Position numbers and translations under genes: made by a program. From positions 5,001-69,000 of the forward strand of contig NC_058496.1 of assembly GCF_020382885.2 (NCBI RefSeq): DNA of 64,000 bases, written 5' to 3'. The DNA is from Scatophagus argus (Eukaryota; Chordata; Actinopteri; Scatophagidae). Positions 1-25,619 of this stretch are shown here, piece by piece. The notes under the pieces were generated by a model, which was given only the letters and a program-made list of their open reading frames with translations, was not told the origin of the DNA and did no database searches. The stretch's first letter is position 1. Each line of letters begins with the position of its first letter.

Positions 1-584
1 CTGATTTCTTTCTTTTGATATGGTACCATTACTGCTGTTTCCATCAGTTCATAATATTTAAAACACTCCACTGTAATATTAGCTGTAAGTGTGACATTAA
101 AGTATAAGTACAAAACACATAGAAGTGTTTAAACATTAGAAAATTTCAGTCAATTGTTAAAATGAACTACAACACTCTAAATAAATTCCTATGATATACA
201 AGAATTGATTAGCAGTGAATATTTAAGATAAAGTGTAGTAAATGTTTTTTTTATGGCTCTATAATACATAACAGTAAGACTTATTACTTCAGAATAAGAA
301 CAGTACCTCTGATTTCATAAAGTAAGAAAAAGTTAGCCATAGGAGAAAAAAAAAAATATAAAAACATGTAGCTTTCTTCTGTGTGCACCATTAAGTAATT
401 CAAACATTTCACCATCTCTTGATTCATATCTTTGTGATTGTGTCAGTGTGTTGTTTACATTTCAAGTGCATTTGAGTGGAATACTTTGGTCACTAACCTA
501 AAATAAACTTTTCATAAACATATCACATAACACATCTTTATATTCATTTAAACTGAATATAACAAGAAAGATCTAACTTAACGG
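1..584. other. AT-rich non-coding sequence, no gene seen
   Basis: AT-rich sequence downstream of olfm1 without a plausible exon or a recognised repeat. It could hold distal 3'UTR of olfm1 if the poly(A) signal near 1805 is bypassed. Confidence 0.5.
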
Positions 585-589
585 TTCAA

Positions 590-985
590 CACTTTGGGAA
601 ATGCTTCAGTACAGAGAGATTAACACCATGTTTAGCCTAGCTTAGCATGAAGACTGGAAGCAGGGAAAAACAACTAGCCTAGCTTGGTAGAAATACTGAA
701 CACAGAGAAATTCCAAAAACTCCAATTCCATCTAATGTAAATGTTGTTAGATGCTTGCATGTTGCATGTTGTTTATTTTTAGATGTACTAATTGAAAGGC
801 AAAAGTGACACATTGCGGATATGTGAAATCGATGGTTTGAACTCTACTATTAAAAGAACAATGTGACTTAATGATGGACTGATGACTGGTTAGCAGCACG
901 TTAATAGACAGATATCTTGGAAGATGGTGTTTCTAGCTAAGCTAGCAGTTTCCCCTGCTAAGCATTAAGTGTTTACCTAAGCTAA
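590..985. mobile_element. degenerate foldback/MITE-like element
   Basis: The left part (AGCCTAGCTTAGCATGAAG, AGCAGGGAAA, ACTAGCCTAGC) recurs in inverted form at the right (CTAAGCTAGCAGTTTCCCC, TGCTAAGC, CCTAAGCTAATA). Fish genomes carry abundant non-autonomous elements with this layout; the exact family is not assigned. Confidence 0.4.
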
Positions 986-1064
986 TATACTCCTCTATCT
1001 AGAAGGAACAGAGATAAATATGATAACCATCTGATTCATACACTAAAAAAAAATACAAAAAAAT

Positions 1065-1685
1065 CAGTGGCAGGCCGTCAGGGCCAGCAAGGCCTTCTCT
1101 GCTATCTATCAGAAGCACTGACCTGCATTTACAACCTAAATTCTAACATTTGTTCCATGAAATTATGTTATTCTTTATTCTTTATTCCCAACAGTTTATT
1201 CTCTTCATTTCGTAGCATTTCTCTTGGCTGCACCACTTCCAGTACGTGTATGTGGGTGTTCAATTTTTGTCCAATCAGATTTCAGCCTCTATGTGTTGCC
1301 ATGTCAGTCTAATCTGCCCAGGGCCTTCAGAATCAGTAGTGCTGACCCACGCTGACTGTTTCTTTAACAAGTCAGATTTCAGAATCCTCACTGTGACAGC
1401 TAGCTGGCCCTGGGAAGTGTTCTGAACTGCTCCATTTGATGTACACAGTTGTAGTGTAGAGGTTTGGAGTTGTGTTAACTGTGTTTCTTGTTGTATTAAT
1501 AACGGTAATTATTCTCAACACGCGAAATTCTTCTCTTTCTAATGCCGCATCTTGTCATATTGCGTTTTTCGATAGTACTGTTTTTTTTTTATAATTGCGA
1601 TGTGATAGTGGTTGTATTAAAAGGTGGACTAAGTCAGGTATGTCCCCACTGAAGGCCCAGGTACTAAATGCACGGCCCACCACTG
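1065..1685. mobile_element. non-autonomous hAT-like DNA transposon
   Basis: Ends are CAGTGGCAGGCCGT and, inverted, CAGTGGTGGGCCGT (13 of 14 match). The flanking 8 bp are AAAAAAAT on the left (1057-1064) and GAAAAAAT on the right (1686-1693), a 7/8 match expected for an 8-bp hAT target-site duplication. The A-rich target weakens that test. The 621-bp interior has no transposase frame. Confidence 0.65.
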
Positions 1686-1791
1686 GAAAAAATTAAGATT
1701 TATCTAAAGCATGGACTTATTCTTTAAAAGTGCAGTATTTATTATTCACTGTAACTGTACAAGGCAGTACAGCAACAACTTAAATTAATTT

Positions 1792-15949
<14,158 letters not shown>

Positions 15950-16034
15950 CTGTGCCAAACACATTTGCCTCCTCCTGTAAATCTCAGCTTCTCTCTTTAT
16001 TAACCCGATTATCTCTTTATTAAGCTGGTTATTC

Positions 16035-16250
16035 GTCTGTTATTTATTTGTCTCTCTGCTCCTCTCTGGTCTCTTCCTTCCTGCTCTTCCTCCTTCCTCC
16101 CTCCTCTCTGGCCTCTCTATTCCTGATCTTCTTCCTCCCTCCTCTCTCACTGGTCTCTTCCATTCTGCTCTTCCTCCCCCTCCATCCTCTTTCACTGGTC
16201 TCTCCGTTCCTGCTCTTCCTCCTCCCTCCCTCCTCTCTCACATTTTTCAT
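16035..16250 (-). repeat. homopurine/homopyrimidine minisatellite at the olfm1 5' end
   Basis: Four imperfect units of about 50-60 bp, each with CTCTTCCTCC and CTCCTCTCT blocks on the plus strand (GA-rich on the coding strand), about 90-300 bp upstream of the olfm1 start codon. The open frames across it on both strands (RKSRNGETSERG-type repeats) are low-complexity and not credible proteins. Confidence 0.7.
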
Positions 16251-16739
16251 CTCTGAAGTGACGCCAAAAATCAGCCAAGTGGAAACAGGATCTTTCAGTT
16301 CCCTGTATGTTTCTCTCTGTATGTATTTATGTGCAGTAATAAAATTGTGACTCAAGAAGCAAGAGAACCTGAAATGTAAAATAAAATAAAATACAGAATT
16401 AGGCTGTATTTAATTACAGCAGTAATTAAATCACTAAGCTGTAATTTGACAGATTGTGCAGTAATATAGTAAATGTATATGGTTAATAAGAAGTGGTTAT
16501 GGGCAGGCATGAACAAGACAGGACAGGTAATGCACATAAATATAATGTGATGATTTAACAGTTTGTAAACAGATTATATAAATATTTATACTGTAATATG
16601 TGGTGGAATAAACAGGTAAAATATGAATTTCATAATTCAAGGGCACAAGAATAAAGATGTGGATTTAGAAAAGCTTAGTGGATATTATGGATGGAGGAGA
16701 GTCAAGATGGTGCAGGATGGGTAGCTTAAGGTCGGGACG

Positions 16740-17535
16740 TATGGATGAAGAGATTCAAGATTCAAAGATTATTATGGTCAATTCACTATACGAGCAGGAC
16801 ATACAGGAGAATGGAAATACTGTTTCTCTCTCACCTTAGTACTAATGCCATGCAATTAAATAAAAAAACAGAAATACAAATTAGCAGTATAAAAATAAAT
16901 AACATAAAATCCAATCTATGTACAATAATGGCACTAGTGCAAATACAGTCACACACAGTGAGTGTGTCGAGTCTTTATGTACAAAATAGCTGAGGTAAGT
17001 CCTCGTGGAAATGGGTGTGTTACAGTCCGGGGGCACGGGGCCAAGGGGGGAGGTAGTGGACAGAGTTCACCATCCTGACAGCCTGGGGATGAAGCTGTTC
17101 AACAGTCTTGTGAAGCAGGCTTGGAGGTTCCTGTACCATTTCCTGATGGCAGGAGGCTGAAGAGGGAGTGTGAGGTGAGGTGGTTGTGGAAAATGTCTGT
17201 GAGGGAGGGCAGAGTGGCACCAATGATCTTGCTGGCTGTATTTACTGCATGTGGCAGTGCAGTCTCCATACCACACAGTGATGATGCCAGTAAGGACACT
17301 CTCAATGGTTCCCCAGTAGAATGAGCCCCAACCCCCATTGGTGACACACTTGCTCTCTTCAATTTGCGGAGGAAGTAGAGACATGTTTGGGCCCTCTTGG
17401 TCAGCAATGTGGAGTTGGCAGACCAGGAGAGGTCCTCAGATATAAGCATTCCTTGAAACTTAGTGCTGCTCACCCTCTCTACAGCAGCACCATCGATGGT
17501 CAGTGGGGGATGCTGTGAATGTCCCCTCCTTGGCC
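16740..17535 (-). mobile_element. LINE 3' coding end and tail (inverted)
   Basis: Minus-strand translation shows SSTKFQGMLISEDLSWSANS, KRAQTCLYFLRKLKRASV, an SLC-containing segment, then HSLFSLLPSGNG: the C-terminal region of a jockey/CR1-like RT protein with frameshifts. The 3' tail lies toward 16740. Confidence 0.75.
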
Positions 17536-17541
17536 ACTATG

Positions 17542-17800
17542 TGGGGGCAGTCGTGGATCAGCGGTTAGGGTATCGGACCCGTAACCGGTGGGTCGCTGGT
17601 TCGATTCCCCGTACCGGTGTCCATGGCTGAGGTACCCTTGAGCAAGGTACCTAACCCCCACTGCTCCCCGGGCGCTGCACGCGGTCGCCCACTGCCCCGA
17701 GTTTGTTGTGTGTGTGCACGTCACTTGGGTGGGTTAAATGCAGAGCACGAATTTCGTTGGAGTGAGTTCCCTTCAATGATGTGATGATAATGGAATTCAG
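17542..17800 (+). mobile_element. tRNA-derived SINE, family A
   Basis: Head GGGGGCAGTCGTGGATCAGC with Box B-like GGTTCGATTCCCCGT, then CCTTGAGCAAGGTACCTAAC and TGGGTGGGTTAAATGCAGAG. Close copies at 22081 and 35828 in the same orientation. Confidence 0.85.
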
Positions 17801-17804
17801 GGTC

Positions 17805-19465
17805 TTGGATGGAGGAGTACTATATACTCTGAGCTGGGAGGAATGTCTTCATATACTCTGTGAATAGTGCCTCTGGAAAAAAGTGGAAAGATGAACAAAG
17901 ACATGTCTGACTTTCAGATCATTGCAGATATATGCTGGAAAGGAGTGGCAGCCAAGAAATGTATTGATGTGCTCAGGGATTCTATGCCTAGAATCACTGT
18001 AGGTGGCTCAGATGCTATGACAACTGGGTACATTTCACAGATGGCCAAGAAAAGAGTGAGAGATCAGTATTCACCACAAAACTTGACTGAAGCGGCTGCA
18101 TCTGTGAGCAGCTGGATGTCTTCTGGCTCTGTGACATGGTCATTGGTAGATAAGTAGATGCTGTTCCATGCTGTTTCTACATAGTCATGTAGAAATGGAA
18201 CTGTGACAAGAAAGCTCTACCTTGAGGGATGATATGGATGGCCTAGCAGATAAGGTGGTCTAGCAGTGAGAGAAGCTGGAGTTGAGTGCATCTCTGGGCC
18301 AGAAGACTATCTGGCATGAGTGAGGAAATGGATTTTCTCAAGGATGCTTGGACTGAGATAGAGACAAGGATTATGCCAAAAAATTTCAGAGATGGGAGAG
18401 CAATTCCAAGTTTGTGAAATGGCGGGGGTGGTGGTGGTGGGAGGGGGGCAATTAGGAATTCATCAGTCAGAGGTGACTGATATATGGGAGTTTAAAGTTG
18501 TCGTCAAGGTCCAGAAGAGTGCTTCTTACAGCTGAAGGTGAGATGCACTGCAAATATTATGTGCCTTTCCTTTCCGAACTTGGAAGATGCAGGTGATGTC
18601 AGCCTTGAATAACCAGACTCCTTGGTCTGTGATGCTTCTACAGCAACTGGATTTTGAATGTGGGGAACAGTGAACTGGAAAACAGGCCAATTATAAATGT
18701 GCCTGTAATTTCCTTATCCAGGAGTTTATAGGCACATCCACTTGGTTGTGCCTTCAAGTATAGGCTTTCCCTGCTGAATTAGGTACACCGACTGGTGGAC
18801 TGGACCAGTGTGTGCGGTCACATGCAGTGCTAGTTTCACATTCAGAAGTTGGCTGTGAGTTGTCCTCACAATCCAACCAGGATTTTTTTTTAAATCGAAG
18901 CAGAGAGCAGAAGTTGGTTTATTGCAGTGAGCAAGATACAAAGGTTTGGCAAGAATGAAATTTAGTACAATTAAAGGGTATTTATTATTGTGGAGAACTG
19001 CCATGATTCATATCACATTAGAATGCCCATGGACCTTTCCCAAAAAATGGGTGTAACTTATAAACAGACATAAACTGACACTTCAGATTACTTCTAGCAC
19101 AATCCAAAGAAACTGCTGTAATTTTCTGTTAGTTTTTGTTTTGATATTATGTTTTGCAGTACTGTTTTGAGTACAATTGCAAAGTACAAATTAAAGTTGT
19201 GTCAGACCATGTAAGGCCTGCCCCCCTTTCTCTGACAGGCTCTTTTCCAGGGAGAACACCAGGACAGGACAATAGCAGGAATGAAGCTGAAGTCAAGAGA
19301 GACAAATGTTATCCAAGGGGTCAGTTTTCTGGCATGAAGCATAGCGCAACTGAAGCTAACTGAAGCCAACCCTAACCGTTGACCCTGTACAATGCCCCAG
19401 AGAGTGGACCAGGCTTCTTATACTTTTGGCAGTGAGATAAGTTGATGAGGGGATGATCAGTTGAG
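17805..19465. other. unrecognised intergenic sequence with short open frames
   Basis: Contains a plus-strand frame at 17867-18157 (96 aa, e.g. DFQIIADICWKGVAAKKCID) and a minus-strand frame at 18726-19004. I recognise neither. There are no flanking splice sites that would make convincing exons. A G-rich run (GGCGGGGGTGGTGGTGGTGG) is at 18421. It could be a decayed transposon. Confidence 0.3.
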
Positions 19466-19469
19466 TAGG

Positions 19470-20355
19470 CAGGAAGAGAAAACTACACAGAGATTTGCAT
19501 ACAGACACACACAGAAAAGACTAGACAGACAAAAGAAAGAGGAAATACAAAGAATCGCTGGGAACACAGGAGGGATACTGACAAAGCCTGACATGTATAA
19601 TGATTATTGAAACACATATACAAGTAGCTGAGGTTGTGCTGATTCTGTAGAAGGTAAATTTTGATGGTGCACCTATCAAACCTAAATGAACAGATGCCCA
19701 TGCCCATCCCCATATGGCTTCTCAATAGCCCTTGGCCTTCTCACTTTGGGTTTGTGCCCATTACTCCACTTCCTTGGCCACCTCTCTCCTCTTCTCTGGC
19801 CTTGCTGTTCCCTGCTTCTGCTGCCTTGTCAGTGGTAAGACAATTGGCATTCTCTGAACTTTGGTTAGCCTGATCCTGGACTTAATGCTACTGATTTGAC
19901 TGAGTTCTTAAAAAGAATCAATCATGATCAATGCTGGATCCTCTGCCATAACCTTCTTCACCTATGAGACTCCACCTCCACCCCATGAGTGTGTCTTCAA
20001 CCAGAATTCAAGATGAAGCTTTGTTCATTTAATTATGTGGAAAGTATGGGATGTGATTTAGTATTATTGTAGTCAGTTGGATGAATATGATGATGAAGAT
20101 AATAACGGTGGTAATCATGTCATGTTATTTTTATTATCTTATATGTTTTGACTGATATTAGGTTATTCGTTACCAGCTTCGTGTTAGAGGTCAGAGGTGG
20201 TTCAGTCTGAATGAGAAGAAGAACAAACAGATGGAGTCTCTGAATTAATCATCATTTTCCTCATTTGGTCGTCATGGAAACAACATCTCCATCTGGAGGC
20301 ACATCGGAGAGTGTGTGAGTATGTGTGTTTTGAACCCTGCTGAGAGCCATCTGAC

Positions 20356-20392
<37 letters not shown>

Positions 20393-21040
20393 ACTGTCTG
20401 CTGGACAGAAATCAACATTTCAGAGACAGAAGAAGAAACACAATGCTCTGAAACATTTCAGAAAAACTAAAGTAAACCAAAAGCCAAACACTAAAATAAA
20501 ATATTTATTATTATAAATGTGTAAATTACACATTACAGATTTTAGCATTTAACATTTAAATATGCAAAGTTCTCATATGTCTTGTGTTCCTGTGGACGAA
20601 CAATACAATGGATGTTGTCAAAATTTATTGTGTTAAACATTTAAATTTGATCACTACCTAAGTCACTAAACTCTGCAGATATTATATATTGTATCGAACT
20701 TCATTTAATCAGGGACAAATCCACTGAGGATTAACAGTTCATCAGTTTAATTTGATATCTGAGGAGTCCTGTACACATGTCTGTCTGTCTGTACACCTGT
20801 CTGCAGTGTTCCAAATCAATTTTTTGATTGACCAACCAAGTTGGGTGGTGGATACAGCCCTGTCCCTATATGTAAATTCTGATACAGACAGCAGCCACAA
20901 AGAGCACCCATTAGCAACTTTTTATTACTGGCTTTAATTTTTAACTTTTTCTAATTACTTTTTTGGTACAAACTCTTACCCAGCAGTATGGTTGATTGCA
21001 TTGAGAGAATTACTGGGCAAACAGAAAATCTGCCTGCATT
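19470..21040. other. intergenic, simple repeats only
   Basis: Non-coding sequence between olfm1 and fnbp1. The only clear feature is a (CA)n tract at about 20354-20390. No credible exon. Confidence 0.5.
20352..20392. repeat. (CA)n microsatellite
   Basis: About 20 tandem CA units after an ACACACG lead-in. Confidence 0.9.
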
Positions 21041-21044
21041 AGGA

Positions 21045-21415
21045 GCTTAGTGGGTGTTAAATTCAGACCCAGCCTGTATGACTGTGAACCTGTTCGAAGT
21101 TACTGGTGTGTCTGTAGCTCCACACTGTGGAAAAAATACATGTTCTACATGCTGCATATGTTCTACCTGAGTGTCAGGGATTGTGGTACAACTGGCAGTA
21201 GGTAAAACATGGAACAATAACACAAGAGGGGCCTGGCTCGCAGTCTCCATTCCAGTTCATCCCAAAGGTGTTGGATGGGGTTGAGGTAAGGGCTCTGTGT
21301 GGGCCAGTCAAGTTCTTCCACACCAAATTCATCTAACCATGTCTTTATGGAGCTTTGCTTTGTGTGCTGAGGCACAGTCATGCTAGAATAGAAAAGGGCC
21401 TTCAACAAACTGTTG
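21045..21415 (-). mobile_element. Tc1/mariner-like transposase C-terminal remnant
   Basis: The minus strand encodes SSIKTWLDEFGVEELDWPTQ, SPYLNPIQHLWDELEWRLRA, the block around the third catalytic acid of Tc1-like DDE transposases. The expected DLNPIQ has become YLNPIQ, and frame breaks follow. The N-terminal DNA-binding half is not seen. Confidence 0.8.
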
Positions 21416-21417
21416 CC

Positions 21418-22680
21418 ACAAAGTTGGAAGAGATCATATTTCTCCTGTTCTGGCTTCTCTACATGGGCTACCTGTAAAATTCAGGATAGATTTTAAAATT
21501 CTCCTCCTCACTTACAAAGCCCTGAATGGTCAGGCACCATCCTATCTTAAAGAGTTAATAGTACCCTATTATCCCACCAGAGATTTACATTTCCAAAATG
21601 CAGGGCTACTTGTGGTTCCTAGAGTCCTCAAAAGTAGTTTGGGAACCAGAGCCTTTAGTTATCAAGCTCCTCTACTATGGAACCATCTTCCGGTTTCGGT
21701 CCGGGAGGCGGACACCCTCTCTATATTTAAGAGTAGACTAAAAACTTTCCTGTTATATAAAGCTTATAGTTAGGGCTGGTTTAGGCTGGTCTCTAGTTAT
21801 GCTGCTATAGGCTTAGACTGCCGGTGATCTCCTTTCTTGTCTTGCAGGTTCTCATGGATCATGGTTGGACCTTCTGCTGCGGTTCTGCTTGAAACCTACT
21901 GCGATTACTACTCTTTAGTCATAATTTATTTTAATTCTATTACTACTCTGTACAGCTACTACCATTACTATTGTTACTACTATTGCTATCATAATCACCA
22001 TAGTACCTCCTGTATACTTCATCATCATTATCTACAATTCCAATACTTCTTGTATTATTGATGCTGCTACGCATCTCTACATGGGGGCAGTCGTGGATCA
22101 GCGGTTAGGGTGTCGGACCCGTAACCGGTGGATCGCTGGTTCGATTCCCCGTCCCGGTGTCCATGGCTGAGGTACCCTTGAGCAAGGTACCTAACCCCCA
22201 CTGCTCCCCGGGCGCTGCACGCGGTCGCCCACTTTGCTGTGTGTGTGCACGTCACTTGGGTGGGTTAAATGCAGAGCACAAATTTCGTTGGAGTGAGTTC
22301 CCTCCAATGACAAAATATGTCACTTTCATTACATGTGTGCTCCTTCTCTCACGCTCACTCCCCTCTCCTACTCTATCTCTCTGTCTGTCTGTCTGTCTAT
22401 CGCTCCCTCTCTTTCTTCTTCTGCCTCTCTCAACTCAACCGGTCAAGGCAGATGGCCATCCACATTGAGTCGGGGTCTGCGCCGAGGTTTCTGCCTTCTA
22501 AAAGGCAGTTTTTCCTCGCCACTGTCGCCAAGTTCTTGCTCAAAGGGGAATGTTGAGTTCTCTGTATTACAATTTAATTGAAAGGTTTGCTCTAGACCTG
22601 GTCTAATTGGAAAGTTTCATGAGATCATTTTTGTTTTGAATTGACGCTATATAAATAAACTGAATTAAAAATTAACTGAA
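21418..22680 (+). mobile_element. L2-type LINE 3' end, split by a SINE
   Basis: Begins with the RT C-terminus ([19 protein letters not shown], [30 protein letters not shown] in degenerate form) and continues through the 3'UTR (ATGGATCATGGTTGGACC, GGCAGATGGCCATCCACATT) to GACGCTATATAAATAAACTG near 22660. A family A SINE interrupts the 3'UTR at 22081-22336. Confidence 0.85.
22081..22336 (+). mobile_element. SINE family A inserted in L2
   Basis: GGGGGCAGTCGTGGATCAGC head, GGTTCGATTCCCCGTCCCGG Box B region, CAAAATATGTCACTTTCATT tail. TACAT at both borders is a short candidate target duplication. The L2 sequence resumes as ATGTGTGCTCC. Confidence 0.85.
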
Positions 22681-22689
22681 CTGAACCTG

Positions 22690-22970
22690 TCACACAGAGA
22701 TGAGCTGTTGTACAGGGAGACGGTGGAGGGAAGGAATGGATTTTTGTAACATCCTTTATAACAGCGGCGGTAAATGATTAAACAATCTGTCTACAGAATG
22801 TTGTGGAGGAGATGGCATGGATTGTCCACGATGGAGAGCAGTTTGTTTAGTGACCAATGTTTCCAATGTTCATCCTTGCTGAGGAGAAAATGTCACACAT
22901 CACACCAGGCGCACAGGCAGCATCAGCTTTTTCCCTTCGGGGATAAATAAAGGAATTTTGATTCTGAGCT
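22690..22970 (+). mobile_element. LINE 3' fragment
   Basis: Ends CCCTTCGGGGATAAATAAAG GAATTTTGATTCTGA, the tail type shared with the copies ending near 25600 and 56170. The coding part is too degraded to assign. Confidence 0.6.
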
Positions 22971-23029
22971 TCATGTGCATATTAATGACCATTTTTCAAA
23001 ATAGAAGCCAGTCGGATTATTGTGGACTA

Positions 23030-23265
23030 TTCAGTTCAATTCAGATTTATTTATATAGCGCCTTTTAAGGTTGTTATAATGGGAATTCTGAAAGACAATG
23101 TATTGTATGTAAATTACATGTTGTTAAGTTAGTTATAATAGCACTACATGGAAGAACGACATAGTCAGATGTTGACAGTAGACATTGGGTTTGTCATAGG
23201 GCCAGATGCAGTTCAACATGTAGATCTGGATGAAGAGATACCTACAGAAAGGTACAGAGGACTAG
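23030..23265 (-). mobile_element. L2 tail and 3'UTR fragment (inverted)
   Basis: TTCAATTCAGATTTATTTATATAGCGCC is a reversed L2-like terminus. 23165-23260 is the reverse complement of the L2 3'UTR segment at 10450-10545 (GACATTGGGTTTGTCATAG, ATCTGGATGAAGAGATACCT). Confidence 0.65.
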
Positions 23266-23879
23266 CTGCTAAAAATAAAATGTTCTTATAGCTCTGAAAC
23301 AATAACGCCTGGCTTACTCTCAGTATAGAAAGGAAAAGATCTTTTCTTCCCCCAGATTTTGGAAGGAATTGCATGTTGCTTCGCGTACAAAATTTGTGGG
23401 GCACACATTTCCATATTTCTTATGCTTGTGCAGATGTAACCCCCATCCTCCATAGGGATTACACACATGGGGAGACCAATAATATCACTGTACCAGTATA
23501 AAAGTAAAACACATTTGTAAAACATATTATACCATAACCATTTAAAGTTGTATGTCCCTCCCTTAAGCCAAAATAAAAAACAGAAATCCCTCCCCAGTGA
23601 TTAGAAAATATGCCATTCCTCCCTAATCACCACCACTGTCTCCTCTTATAAATTTGTCTTCTTTCTTAGTACATACGTAGTATCAAACTGTCTTAACACT
23701 TTAGCTGTAGCTGTCACAGGTTTGTACTCTCTGATCCTCCATGACTGACTAATCAAAACACCACAGTCAGACACAACAGTTACCATGGAGACATATGACA
23801 TCACTCACTACTCACTGGTTGCTCCTGTGGGTCTGTGAGAGAGAGAGAATCCGATATTAGTGATTAAAGGCGTGTAAAG

Positions 23880-24180
23880 TAGTCTGCTACCCCAGCATCT
23901 CTCCTGCAGACAGGAAGAGACTGGACAAAATCATCAGAAAGGCCAGCTCGGTCCTAAGGAGCCGATTCAGTGCAGGTGGTGGGAGAGAGAAGGCTGATAG
24001 CCAAGCGGTCCTCTCTGCCGGAGAACGACTCCCACCCCCTGCATGAGACTGACAGCGCTGGGCAACTCCTTCAGTGGCAGGCTGCTTCACCTCAAGTGTG
24101 TTAAGGAGGGTCACCGCAGGTCCTTTTTCCCTGCTGCTGTGAGACCCCATGAGTTCACCACAAACTGATAAATAGTAAAA
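23880..24180 (+). mobile_element. LINE RT C-terminal fragment
   Basis: CCTGCAGACAGGAAGAGACT, AAAATCATCAGAAAGGCCAG, then GTCACCGCAGGTCCTTTTTC CCTGCTGCTGTGAGACC: the 3' coding block shared with the copy near 40850. Confidence 0.7.
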
Positions 24181-24469
24181 ACTGGATAGCTATGATTCCT
24201 ATTTCTTAACAGTATTTTTTTTTTGTATGTTGATGCTCTTTTTTTCTTTCCCCCTAAACACATACAAGTGACTTGGCACACCCAGTTGATGGTGTGCAGT
24301 GAGCAGTAAAGGAGAGAGAGGAGAGGAATCATTACACAGTCTGGCTTCAGTTCACTTCACCATCTGTGTCATCAAATTCTCCAAAATGATCATATCTATG
24401 GCTCCAAATTTATGTACAGGTGCACACATTCTCCGATCTAGTTTGCTTTAACAGTCCACAACCCCTGTT

Positions 24470-25615
24470 ATTTAAAGGTGATTGTGGCTGTGGGAATTTG
24501 TTTTTCTCCAGTGCAGGCCCCCTCAGTACTCAGCAGCAGAGTCAGGTGGCGACTCAGGTGGTGATACGTACGCCTGAAGTGCTGCCTGTCAGATGAAGTG
24601 ATCAGCAACACCGGGGCTCCACAGGGGACTGTCCTCTCTCCCTTCCTCTTCATGATCTACACCACAGACTTTACGCACTGCAGTCCTTCCATCTTCAGGA
24701 ATTTTCTGATGACTCTGCAGTGGTTGGGTGTATTACTGGGGGGGGTGACAGAGAGTACAGGACGGTAGTGGACAACTTTGTCACATGGAGCGCCTACACC
24801 TACAGCTCAATGTGACAAAGACCAAGGAACTGGTAGTGGACCTGAGGAGGACTAAGGCTCCAGTGACCCCTATCAACATCAAAGGGGACACTGTGGAGGT
24901 GGTGGAGGAGTACAAATACCTGGGGGTGTACTTAGACCACAAACTGGACTGGTGCAAGAACGTGGACATGGTCTCTACTTATGCCTCTACTTCGTCAGTG
25001 GTGTCCAGTGCCATCACATATGCCGTTGCCTGCTGGGGCAGCTGCCTGAGGGTGAGGGACACCAACAGACTCAATAGAATCATCAAGAAGGCCACCATGT
25101 TGTGGGAGAGGAACTAGACTCTCTGACAATGGTGTCTGAGAGGAGGATGTTGTCCAAAATAAGAACGATACTGGACTTTCCCTCTCACCCTCTCCACAAT
25201 GTGCTGATCGGCTACAGGAGCTCGTTCAGCAACAGACTCTAACTCCCATGATGCACCACAGAGCGACACAGGAAATCATTCCTGCCTGTCGCCATCAAAC
25301 TGTTAAACTCTGCACTGTGACGGACACACTCACTTATATATACAATGTACATATTGGCTACTTTTACACATTGTACATACCTGTATTTTAAATTTTCTTA
25401 AAAAATTTGAATACAGTTTTTGTAAATACCTGTACTTTGAGATTTTAGTTTTTGTTTATCCTATCTTTATTGCTTATCCTATTTTTTATACTCTGCACTT
25501 TTCTCCTTTCTTGGTCGGGAATACTGCATGTGCAATGTCTGTAAAAACAAGAATTTCCCTCCAGGGATAAATAAAGGAATTCTGATTCTGATTCTGATTC
25601 TGATGGAGTCCTGTG
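24470..25615 (+). mobile_element. jockey/CR1-like LINE, RT and 3' end
   Basis: RT motifs NTGAPQGTVLSPFLFMIYT and, after a frameshift, NVTKTKELVVDLRRTKAPV and VVEEYKYLGVYLDHKLDWC, then the terminal domain (RVRDTNRLNRIIKKATM). The tail is GGGATAAATAAAGGAATTCT followed by tandem GATTCT units. It is 5'-truncated and inactive. Confidence 0.85.
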
Positions 25616-25619
25616 CGAA

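Noticed and set aside
1067..1312. 81-codon plus frame next to olfm1
   Set aside because: It lies wholly inside the hAT-like element and its start overlaps the terminal repeat; no transposase motif.
16044..16355. Opposed frames of about 100 codons with RKSRNGET- or LLFLLPPS-type repeats
   Set aside because: They translate a homopurine/homopyrimidine minisatellite; both strands are open only because of base composition.
17538..17640. tRNA-like sequence with Box A/B
   Set aside because: It is the head of a SINE present in at least three copies and continues into a SINE body; it is not a functional tRNA gene.
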